A DNA stretch of 64,000 nucleotides from positions 1 to 64,000 of the forward strand of contig NZ_SKCD01000019.1 of assembly GCF_006542765.1 (NCBI RefSeq), written 5' to 3'. Shown here one piece after another: positions 43,285 to 50,372 of this stretch (its first letter is position 1; each line of letters begins with the position of its first letter). The notes below the pieces were generated by a model. The model was not told the origin of the DNA. It ran no database searches and was given only the letters and a program-made list of their open reading frames with translations. The position numbers and the translations under genes are program-made. The stretch is from Paenibacillus luteus. GTDB lineage: Bacteria > Bacillota > Bacilli > Paenibacillales > Paenibacillaceae.

Positions 43285-43446
43285 ATGAGCTATGGAGTAG
43301 CAGGTGCGAACGTAGGTCCAGGAAACTGCGGCCCCGTTTATCCGGTTGCAGGCGCTAGTTGCGGAGTTGGCGGAGTAGGTACTGGAATTGGCATTATATT
43401 AGTACTTTTCATTTTGCTTGTCATCATATCCCGCTCTTGGTGCTAG
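43285..43446 (+). CDS. YjcZ-family sporulation mini-protein (copy 2)
   Basis: 53 residues. It starts MSYGVAGANVGPGNCGPVYP and ends IGIILVLFILLVIISRSWC, closely similar to copy 1 at both ends and divergent in the Gly/Cys linker. AAAAGGAGATG precedes the ATG. It is a predicted single-pass membrane protein made in sporulation. Cysteines in the linker differ in number between the copies. Confidence 0.85.
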   Translation: MSYGVAGANVGPGNCGPVYPVAGASCGVGGVGTGIGIILVLFILLVIISRSWC

Positions 43447-43510
43447 GCAAATACGCTTACTTGTAAATCGTCAACATTAGCGTTTCCACTAAACTAAAAT
43501 AGTATGGGAG

Positions 43511-43539
43511 CCCCCAGGTGCCTGAGCCCTGGGGGTTTT
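43511..43539. terminator. Terminator between convergent genes
   Basis: CCCCCAGG and CCTGGGGG form a GC-rich stem followed by TTTTG. It closes mini-gene copy 2 and faces the end of the RidA gene. Confidence 0.8.
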
Positions 43540-43550
43540 GCATGCCTATG

Positions 43551-44015
43551 CTAGTCGCGGACCTCTGCAATCAGCTCGATTTCAACAGGGGTATGGAACG
43601 GAAGGTCACTCGTTCCAATCGCAGAACGGGCATGGCGTCCATTCTCGCCAAACACTTCAATTAAGAGATCAGAGGCACCATTCAGTACGTAAGGTTGATC
43701 TCCAAAGCCGGGTGCGCTGTTGATAAAGCCAAGAATTTTTACGATTTTGACAACGCGGTCAAGGTCGCCTAAATAGGTTTTCATCGCGGCTAGCAGGTTA
43801 ATAACCACTTGGCGTGCAGCTTCTTGGCCCTGCTCGATTGTTAGATCAGAGCCGATTTTGCCTTCATACATAAGTATGCCGTCGATGCGGCAGTCAAAGC
43901 CGGACGTATAGATGAGGTTGCCGGTTTGGTTCACGGGAATGTAGGAGAATTTTGGTTTTGTCGTTTCGGGCAAAACAATGCCTAGCTCAGCGAGACGTTT
44001 TTCGATTAATGACAT
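43551..44015 (-). CDS. ridA: RidA-family protein (YjgF/YabJ type)
   Basis: 154 residues. IYTSGFDCRIDGILMYEGKIGSDLTIEQGQEAARQVVINLLAAMKTYLGDLDRVVKIVKILGFINSAPGFGDQPYVLNGASDLLIEVFGENGRHARSAIGTSDLPFHTPVEIELIAEV is the XACB0070-like branch of the family. The conserved Arg of GRHARSAIGTSDLP is present; in RidA it binds the enamine/imine substrate. AAAAGGAGCC precedes the ATG. RidA removes reactive 2-aminoacrylate released by PLP dehydratases, which fits the DSD-type enzyme upstream in the same orientation. Confidence 0.93.
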   Translation of the reverse strand: MSLIEKRLAELGIVLPETTKPKFSYIPVNQTGNLIYTSGFDCRIDGILMYEGKIGSDLTIEQGQEAARQVVINLLAAMKTYLGDLDRVVKIVKILGFINSAPGFGDQPYVLNGASDLLIEVFGENGRHARSAIGTSDLPFHTPVEIELIAEVRD

Positions 44016-44044
44016 ATGATGATGGCTCCTTTTTAATCAATCAA

Positions 44045-44305
44045 TTAGTGGGTGCAGCAGCGCTGCGTGCGAATAAGATAAGCCTTGCGCTTATGTGTAT
44101 GCATGCCATGCTGCAGCGCAAGATGGCTGGCAACGATAACATGCGAGATACCGGAAGGGGATCGACGCGGCTCTTCAAAGGTCATTATATCCTGCCCGAA
44201 TGGAGGCAGGATCGAACACGGTATTATCCTCCGCATAGCCAGAGACAAGAAGCGCGCGCTTGCCAAATTTGAGGCGCCGTACAGGGAAATGGAGCTTGTG
44301 ACATG
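44045..44305 (-). pseudogene. Remnant of an N-acyl-D-amino-acid deacylase (D-aminoacylase) C-terminus, frameshifted
   Basis: Two minus-strand frames in the gap between the DSD-type gene and ridA look like the end of a D-aminoacylase. One frame (about 44303-44180) reads GKRALLVSGYAEDNTVFDPASIRAGYNDL and stops. The other (44193-44045) reads MTFEEPRRSPSGISHVIVAS then LALQHGMHTH. Together they follow the family pattern GY.AD..VFDP.(T/S)I...TFEEP...P.GI.HV.VNG.....G.HTG. A frameshift lies near 44180-44193 and the N-terminal several hundred residues are missing. This is a decayed gene whose function (release of D-amino acids) fits its neighbours. The match is from recall of family motifs. Confidence 0.7.
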
Positions 44306-44319
44306 CCTCCCTATGCGAG

Positions 44320-45543
44320 TTATTCGAGCATGCCGCGCGCAGCTACGGGTGTTTTGACCAGCTGGCTTGACGAATCGCTAATATAAACGAAGCTGTGCAG
44401 GTTGATTGTACTGCAAATGTGATTGGGTATAATTTGAATGCCGTCCCCGATCTTATATGGCGCATCGGGTTGAATCCGAATCATGCCATGCTCTTCGTTC
44501 ATACGCTCCAGCACCGCGTCTGGATCTCCGAGGATATGCCCGAAGCCCTTCAGAAATAGCGGAGCGGTACCCGGCTGTACATCCGTGGCGAACGTTTTGC
44601 TTCCGCCATCGATAACGATTAAGTCGTCGGATGGGCGGCTGATGACGGTCGCAAGCACGACGCCAGCGCAGTCTTCTAGAGCACATAGGCCAAAAGCAGT
44701 CTGCATTCGGTCCTGATAAATGTAACTGCCGGGCCGTACCTCGGTGATGCCCTCAATTTCAGCGGCAAACCTTGCTGTAGGAGAAGAGCCGACACTAACG
44801 TCTTCAATGGGAATCCCGGCGCTTCTTAGTGCTGCAGCCGTACTAGCCATCAGGAGGCCTTCCTCATGACCAGCAGCTTTGAGATCAAGTGTAGCCGCGC
44901 CGCCAAGCATTGCACCCCGATAGGTGAAAATTCCGCTAAGCTTAATCCCGTCAAGCGCATGAATTTGTACAGCCAATCTAACGGCGTGCCCTAAGGAAAT
45001 GCCGGTACGCCGCAGTCCGGTATCGAGCTCCAGACGGACCTCCAGCTGCACGCCTTCGCGGACAGCCACCTCGGAAATGCGACGCGCCCCTTGCAAGCTA
45101 TCGACGCCGATGATCAAGCGAACGCCGGAGCGGCTTAAGCGTGCAGCCCGCTCAAGCTTGGACCATGCAATGAGGGGATAAGCGATGAAGATATTGCGGA
45201 TCCCACCGCTTGCCATCACTTCTGCTTCAGAGATTTTAGCTACAGTAATGCCCGTTGCCCCAGCGGCGAGCTGCCTGTCTGCCATCTGAGGCAGCTTATG
45301 TGTTTTTGCATGCGGGCGAAGTGCGACCCCTAAGCGGCCCACCGCTTCTGCCATGGCAGCAATATTCGCGTTGACGATGCTGCTATTGATGACTACGCAT
45401 GGGGTTTCGAGCTCCAAGCTTCTATCTGTGAGTGTTCCATTTTCCGCGCTATCATCTTCCCAAATCCTCTTAGTCCTTGTTTCCTTTTCTCGAACTCCAC
45501 CTATTAACGTCGCGTCTGTCTCTTTTTCATCCTGCTCGCTCAT
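44320..45543 (-). CDS. DSD-type PLP enzyme (D-threonine aldolase / D-serine dehydratase-like)
   Basis: 407 residues. Alanine-racemase-type N-terminal barrel with PLP Lys80 in ALRPHAKTHKLPQMADRQL, conserved GITVAKISEAEVMASGGIRNIFIAYPLI and the RLELDTGLRRTGI loop. The C-terminal domain contains PNHICSTINLHSF, whose His and Cys bind zinc in D-serine dehydratases. The first 40 residues are an extra charged stretch. Its start overlaps the regulator stop by four bases. Probably a catabolic enzyme for D-serine, D-threonine or a 3-hydroxy-D-amino acid. Confidence 0.9.
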   Translation of the reverse strand: MSEQDEKETDATLIGGVREKETRTKRIWEDDSAENGTLTDRSLELETPCVVINSSIVNANIAAMAEAVGRLGVALRPHAKTHKLPQMADRQLAAGATGITVAKISEAEVMASGGIRNIFIAYPLIAWSKLERAARLSRSGVRLIIGVDSLQGARRISEVAVREGVQLEVRLELDTGLRRTGISLGHAVRLAVQIHALDGIKLSGIFTYRGAMLGGAATLDLKAAGHEEGLLMASTAAALRSAGIPIEDVSVGSSPTARFAAEIEGITEVRPGSYIYQDRMQTAFGLCALEDCAGVVLATVISRPSDDLIVIDGGSKTFATDVQPGTAPLFLKGFGHILGDPDAVLERMNEEHGMIRIQPDAPYKIGDGIQIIPNHICSTINLHSFVYISDSSSQLVKTPVAARGMLE

Positions 45544-46199
45544 TCCGCCGCTCCTTCTTCGCCTACCCCGCCTTTGGATTCCTCCAGATAGCTATATAGC
45601 GTGAATTTGGAAATGCTTAAATAACTGCATATTTTCTCTCCAGACTTTTTAATTAGAAAAGCACCCTTATGATCCAGCAATTGAATAATTCTGATTTTCT
45701 CTTCTTTGTTCATTGCTGCTGGCGGCTTGCCGATTAGCTCCTGCGCTTCCTGGATGAGCGTATTCAGCAGATCATTTACGTTGCTGACGAAGGATTCGCG
45801 CACGGGCTGAAGCCCACTCGCGGTTAATGTTTGCAGCGTCCTCTCAGCCACCATTAAATCGGTGATGTCGAAATTAATGCACATCGCACCTATAACGGTT
45901 CCGGCGTTATTCTTGACATACATCGAGGTAGAGCGGAGGATGCGTCCGTCCTTCGTTTGTGTCACGTAATTGTGGCGGTTATCGCCCGCGGACGTGCCGC
46001 GCATAATTTCCAGGCCAAGATTGGTGCCGGGGTCTCCAATTTTTCTGCCCGTAACATGGCCGTTCTCGATGACGACAATGGTACTGTCCACCGGCTTCGA
46101 CCAGTCATGCACGACGACCTCACAATTATCGCCGAATTGCGCCGTTATGCCTTTCGCCATCTCCGTCAAAAACAGTAACTCCTGTGCTATTGATTCCAT
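45540..46199 (-). CDS. YheO/DauR-like transcriptional regulator (PAS-like plus HTH)
   Basis: 219 residues. The N-terminal YheO domain (FGDNCEVVVHDWSKPVDSTIVVIENGHVTGRKIGDP, then VKNNAGTVIGAMCINFDITDLMVAERTL) is followed by a C-terminal DauR-type helix-turn-helix (EEKIRIIQLLDHKGAFLIKKSGEKICSYLSISKFTLYSYL). DauR of Pseudomonas regulates D-amino-acid catabolism genes and often sits with a RidA gene, exactly the setting here. First gene of a minus-strand operon. No clear operator was recognised upstream. Confidence 0.9.
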   Translation of the reverse strand: MESIAQELLFLTEMAKGITAQFGDNCEVVVHDWSKPVDSTIVVIENGHVTGRKIGDPGTNLGLEIMRGTSAGDNRHNYVTQTKDGRILRSTSMYVKNNAGTVIGAMCINFDITDLMVAERTLQTLTASGLQPVRESFVSNVNDLLNTLIQEAQELIGKPPAAMNKEEKIRIIQLLDHKGAFLIKKSGEKICSYLSISKFTLYSYLEESKGGVGEEGAAE

Positions 46200-46309
46200 G
46201 AATGTCCCGCTTTCCTTGTTGACTTATTGCCCACATCGTACTACGGCTTTTGTGAAAAATCAAACAAAAAATCTGTTAACCTAAAAAAAAGTATGGTAAG
46301 ATGTTTTAA

Positions 46310-48025
46310 TTATTTCAAGTGACATAACGTGAAGCGGGAGAGGGAGGCATGAAGATCATCGGCGAGCTCGGCCAGGCTTTGCGCCGAGTGCAGAACATCC
46401 TCCATGACGGCCGCTTGCTCCTCGGAAGCAGCAGATATTTCCTGAATGCGCCCGCTGCCCTCATTAGTGATACGATTCACCATGATCATCGAAGAGGAGA
46501 CGGAGCGGGATTCAACCGCAGCCTGTGCAATCGCTGCCTCGGTTTCATTGACCTTATCTACCGTTTTGGAGATGGAGGCTTCAATTTGAACAAAGGAAGC
46601 GGAGGCGTGCAGGCTGCGCTGTATGCCAGCATCGACACGCTCAGCCCCTTTGCGCATCGAATGAACGGCTGCCTCGGTTTTGGCCTGCATATGTGCGACG
46701 AGTTCTGCAATTTGCCTTGAGGATGCCGCCGAATCATCCGCGAGCTTGCGAATCTCACTCGCAACTACCGTGAACCCGCGTCCGGCATCGCCTGCTCTTG
46801 CAGCTTCAATTGAAGCGTTTAGGGAGAGTAGGTTCGTTTGTCCGGCGATTTCGTTTATGGCAGTTACGATGGAGCCAATTGTGGATGAGGCTTCATAAAG
46901 GGCATTGATATCCGCTTCGGTTTCTTCCACGGTTTGTTTAATTTCGAGCATCTGTTCATGGATTTGCGAGGCAGCGTCTGCTCCAGTATGATTAGCTATC
47001 TCTGCGTCGTGAGCGAGCTGCTTCATTTCCTTACCGTTTACCTCGACGTGGGCGAGCTGGTTCACCATATGGTCTGCTGCCGAGCTCAGGCTATTGATGG
47101 TTTCAGTCTGCTGCTCGAAGCCAGCTGCCAGCCCCGATGCTTCTACGGCCATCTGCTCTGCGGCACCAGAGGTTTGATGAACGCTCGCCGTGAGCTCCTC
47201 GGATGAGGCGGTAAGTGTCTGCGCACTTTGACTAACCTGTTGAAGGAGAGCATGGATGCCGCCAATCATCGTATTAAACGATTCGGTTAATTGTCCAATC
47301 TCATCCCGGGAGAAGTAGCTGCCTTTCACGGTAAGATCGCCATTTTCTGCTTGCTTCATGAGCTGCTGAAGCGATTTGACCGGCTTTGTAATCAGCTTAG
47401 TCATAACGATAGCAATCGGAATGAGCAGCAGCAGGGCTGCGAGTGTACCGAGCAATGTAATGAGGTTGCTGTTTGCAGCACGCGTTTCGCTTGCCAGATT
47501 CATTGAAGCAGCGGTTTCCTCCGCAGAGTCGGCCAGTTTAGTGAGGAGTTCAGTCATGCTTGCGCGTAGGCTAGCCGTTTGGCCTGTATAAAGGGTATAG
47601 GCTTCATCGACTTTTCTGTTCATCATGAGGTCTACAATTTGCTGTTCTTGTTCGTTATACTGAGCGAGCAGTCCATCATATTCTTTCAATAAAGCAGTTT
47701 CATTATCGGTACGCGCCGTAGAGCGATATTGCTGAAGGAGCGCGTTGGATTCATCTGAATTGCTATGTATTTGCTCGACTAGACTATCGATGCGAGTGTT
47801 ATCCTCATTGAACATAAGTTCTAAGAACAAGGCATTATGTTTATAGTTGTTAGCTGAAACTTGTTTAATCCAGGAAAGCGGCAGCAAGCTGTCATCGTAC
47901 ATATCATTAGACAAGTTAGCCATCTGGCGAATGGAGAGATTACCTCCTGCTCCTACGGCAATAATAAAAAATAAAGCAGCGGCTACGATCATCGCAATTT
48001 TTCGTGAAATTTTCATGTTTTTCAT
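46310..48025 (-). CDS. Methyl-accepting chemotaxis protein with 4HB sensor
   Basis: 571 residues. TM1 (about 10-30), a four-helix-bundle sensor (about 31-185), TM2 (about 190-212), HAMP (about 213-265) and a long MCP signalling domain with the hairpin tip [39 protein letters not shown]. Cytoplasmic end reaches LSRF. GGGGAGG lies about eight bases before the ATG at 48025. The ligand is unknown; proximity to the D-amino-acid locus and the metal GTPase is not evidence for either. Confidence 0.94.
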   Translation of the reverse strand: MKNMKISRKIAMIVAAALFFIIAVGAGGNLSIRQMANLSNDMYDDSLLPLSWIKQVSANNYKHNALFLELMFNEDNTRIDSLVEQIHSNSDESNALLQQYRSTARTDNETALLKEYDGLLAQYNEQEQQIVDLMMNRKVDEAYTLYTGQTASLRASMTELLTKLADSAEETAASMNLASETRAANSNLITLLGTLAALLLLIPIAIVMTKLITKPVKSLQQLMKQAENGDLTVKGSYFSRDEIGQLTESFNTMIGGIHALLQQVSQSAQTLTASSEELTASVHQTSGAAEQMAVEASGLAAGFEQQTETINSLSSAADHMVNQLAHVEVNGKEMKQLAHDAEIANHTGADAASQIHEQMLEIKQTVEETEADINALYEASSTIGSIVTAINEIAGQTNLLSLNASIEAARAGDAGRGFTVVASEIRKLADDSAASSRQIAELVAHMQAKTEAAVHSMRKGAERVDAGIQRSLHASASFVQIEASISKTVDKVNETEAAIAQAAVESRSVSSSMIMVNRITNEGSGRIQEISAASEEQAAVMEDVLHSAQSLAELADDLHASLSRFTLCHLK

Positions 48026-48168
48026 GTTGTAAGCCTCCCCTTTTCTGTCTATTAAAATCGTAGCAAATAATTCCTGCAGGGTAATTAAGGAAAGCTTAAG
48101 GGAATATAAACTATTATTAAAAATGAAATCGATATCTTACAAATGTATTAAATGTTTAATAGGTGAAA

Positions 48169-48190
48169 GAACGTAACAATTACGATATAA
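48169..48190 (+). promoter_or_regulatory. Candidate Zur box overlapping the promoter of the CobW-type gene
   Basis: CGTAACAATTACG (48172-48184) differs by one base from the Bacillus Zur core CGTAATNATTACG. It abuts a perfect -10 TATAAT at 48186-48191, with a weak -35 GTGAAA 17 bases upstream. Binding would block the promoter when zinc is plentiful. Confidence 0.7.
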
Positions 48191-48236
48191 TAGCAGAGTA
48201 GCATCCTGCTTAAAATATAGTTACACAGGAGACCGA

Positions 48237-49355
48237 ATGATGACGAATAGAGAACAAAATATACCTGTACATTTGCTATCCGGGTTTCTCGGAAGCGGTA
48301 AGACGACGCTGCTTGGAAGATTGCTTGACTATTACACCGCTCAAGGAAAAAAACCAGCGGTCATTATGAATGAACTCGGCGAAATCAACCTCGATGGCCA
48401 GCTCGTTCAGGATGAAGTTCCGATGGCCGAAATGCTTAGCGGCTGTATTTGCTGCACAATGCGTGGGGACTTGGGCTTGGAAATCAGTACACTGATTAAT
48501 GAGCATCAACCGGACGTTATTTTTATTGAATCTACGGGCGCTGCGAATCCGATGGAGACGCTGGACGGGGTAACGGAGGCGGCGATGTACAAAGCCATCG
48601 ACCTTCGCAGCGTCATTACGGTCGTAGATGGACCGGCACTGCTCGAGCGCAGCCGCGAGAGCAAAGGAAGAACCTTCAAGCTGATGCAGGAGCAGATTCG
48701 CTGCGCAACGATACTGCTGCTCAACAAGGTGGATAAGCTTGAGCCAGAGCAACTTGTAGAAGCGCAGCAGCAGCTTCGGGAGCTGAATGCCCATGCTCAA
48801 ATAATAGCGACGGTTCGCTGTGCCATTGACGATTGGAGCTGGCTCGATGAGACGGAAGCTACGGATACTGGAAAGCATGCGCCAGAAAATAAACCAGCTT
48901 TGCAATCACCAGACGTTCACCTTGCGACGGGACATTTATCTAGCGAAGGCAAAGCCTGTTCAGTAGACGGCTGTTCACATGAGGATGAGAGTGCTCATGA
49001 CCACAATCACGAAGAGCTCAATCACGACCATAACAATGGTCACCACCATTCGCATGAGCATGTCATGGTCGTCACTCACTACTGGAGCAATCCAGTAAGC
49101 AGTGAGGCATTCGAATCGCTGCTCCAGCGATTGCCGTCCAACATCTACAGGGCGAAAGGGATCGTTACGTTTACGGATGCGCCCAGCCGCTTTCTTTTTC
49201 AATATGCGTTTAAGGAATCCGATTTCATGAGAATCGATCCGCAAGGTCATGTGAATGATGTTGCTGTATTTATCGGGGAACATTTCTCAAAGGCTTGGCT
49301 GCTAGATGAGTTGAAGCTGCTTGAGCAGACTGCGGCGGAGGGGAAAGAGCAGTAG
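48237..49355 (+). CDS. CobW/COG0523 zinc metallochaperone GTPase (ZagA/YciC-like)
   Basis: 372 residues. Walker A GFLGSGKTT (16-24), the metal-binding CICC motif (Cys70, Cys72, Cys73) in EMLSGCICCTMRGD, NKVDK for guanine specificity, and a long His/Asp/Glu tract (about 250-280, HDHNHEELNHDHNN) for zinc. A CobW C-terminal domain follows (VSSEAFESLLQRLPSNIYRAKGIV). GTPases of this family insert or deliver zinc under limitation, and a Zur-box-like site sits at its promoter. ACAGGAGACC precedes the ATG. Confidence 0.94.
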   Translation: MMTNREQNIPVHLLSGFLGSGKTTLLGRLLDYYTAQGKKPAVIMNELGEINLDGQLVQDEVPMAEMLSGCICCTMRGDLGLEISTLINEHQPDVIFIESTGAANPMETLDGVTEAAMYKAIDLRSVITVVDGPALLERSRESKGRTFKLMQEQIRCATILLLNKVDKLEPEQLVEAQQQLRELNAHAQIIATVRCAIDDWSWLDETEATDTGKHAPENKPALQSPDVHLATGHLSSEGKACSVDGCSHEDESAHDHNHEELNHDHNNGHHHSHEHVMVVTHYWSNPVSSEAFESLLQRLPSNIYRAKGIVTFTDAPSRFLFQYAFKESDFMRIDPQGHVNDVAVFIGEHFSKAWLLDELKLLEQTAAEGKEQ

Positions 49356-49484
49356 GCTGCCTCTTGTAGGCAAATGTCGAAAATTGCCGTCTTTATGTCT
49401 ATTCAAGTGTGTGCTTGGGCAAAATAATCCAGATAAGGCTTATATGGCCTTGCATCACGTTGGAATAGAAAGGTGTGGCAGCAA

Positions 49485-50015
49485 ATGTTTAGAAAATGGT
49501 TCATACCCGCCACTACGCTTGTGCTATTGCTTTCGTCAGCTCCCGTTGGAGCAGCGAATCAGGTGTCAGCGATGGCCAATGCTTCACTAGCGGTTCAGCA
49601 CCCAAACGAGTCCGATGCGGACAGCGAGCATAAGCATCACAAAGGCCAAATGACCCGCAAGGATTTTGAAGCGTACAGACTGGAGAAGCTGAAGGAACTG
49701 GCAACCTATTTTGGCATCCAAACCGATGGCAAAACATCGGAACAGCTGAAGAAGGAAGTCGAGTCTGCGAAGGTGGCCAATAAGGACAAGTGGGAAGCCT
49801 TTAAAGCGGAGCATCAAGCGAAGCGGCTGGAGCATTTGCGCGAAATTGCGGAGGAGCATGGCATTAAGACGGAAGGCAAAACGTCTGATCAACTGCGCGA
49901 GGAGCTCTACCTGCTGCATGGCGGCAAAGGCAAACGTCCTCATCGCCTCGAGGATCATGACCGGGCTAATGAAAACAACAAAGAGCAGCGAACCGAAAAG
50001 AAAAATCAGGTATAA
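49485..50015 (+). CDS. Secreted protein with a duplicated helical repeat
   Basis: 176 residues from the ATG at 49485 (AAGGTG upstream). Signal peptide FIPATTLVLLLSSAPVGAANQVSA, then a His/Lys-rich spacer. Two copies of a repeat follow: LEKLKELATYFGIQTDGKTSEQLKKEV and LEHLREIAEEHGIKTEGKTSDQLREEL. The repeat LxxLxxxAxxxGIxTxGKTSxQLxxE resembles SAP/Rho-N-like helix pairs, but no function is known to me. Highly charged C-terminus. Closed by a strong terminator. Whether it shares zinc control with the preceding gene is unproved. Confidence 0.75.
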   Translation: MFRKWFIPATTLVLLLSSAPVGAANQVSAMANASLAVQHPNESDADSEHKHHKGQMTRKDFEAYRLEKLKELATYFGIQTDGKTSEQLKKEVESAKVANKDKWEAFKAEHQAKRLEHLREIAEEHGIKTEGKTSDQLREELYLLHGGKGKRPHRLEDHDRANENNKEQRTEKKNQV

Positions 50016-50023
50016 CGATAACG

Positions 50024-50067
50024 AAGCTGTCCCACGGGCTAACCCCCTTTGAGGACAGCTTTTTTTT
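50024..50067 (+). terminator. Terminator after the secreted repeat protein
   Basis: AAGCTGTCC and GGACAGCTT pair across a 20-base loop, followed by seven Ts. Confidence 0.88.
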
Positions 50068-50272
50068 GCTGATAAGCGATCCTAAAACCAGCATGATTAG
50101 CTTCCAAAACGGGTAGTAATACATATGAAAAATAAATTCAAAACTGTATTTGGGATATATTACAAAAGGAATAAAAGAGAAATAGAGGCGCTCGACTCTT
50201 GCAGTGGAAAACAGGAGGTGCCTAAAGTAGTTTTTTGTCGAAAGATATAGTGTTTTCAACCTATCTTTATCA

Positions 50273-50302
50273 TTGTGCTTTGAGCAAAATGTCAAGTATA
50301 CT
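50273..50302 (+). promoter_or_regulatory. Candidate sigma-A promoter of the GGDEF-EAL gene
   Basis: TTGTGC (50273-50278), an 18-base spacer and TATACT (50297-50302). It lies inside the extra N-terminal frame that opens at 50235, which argues for the downstream start at 50373. The remainder of 50068-50372 is AT-rich and holds no other supported gene. Confidence 0.5.
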
Positions 50303-50372
50303 AGAACCAAATCATAATTTGGCGGAATACGTCGATTTTTGCTTTCTCTACAACAAGGGGCTGATAGATGAG

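Noticed and set aside
50235..50372. N-terminal extension of the GGDEF-EAL protein
   Set aside because: No ribosome site at 50235, and a likely promoter (50273-50302) lies inside it; the membrane helix starts right after the ATG at 50373.
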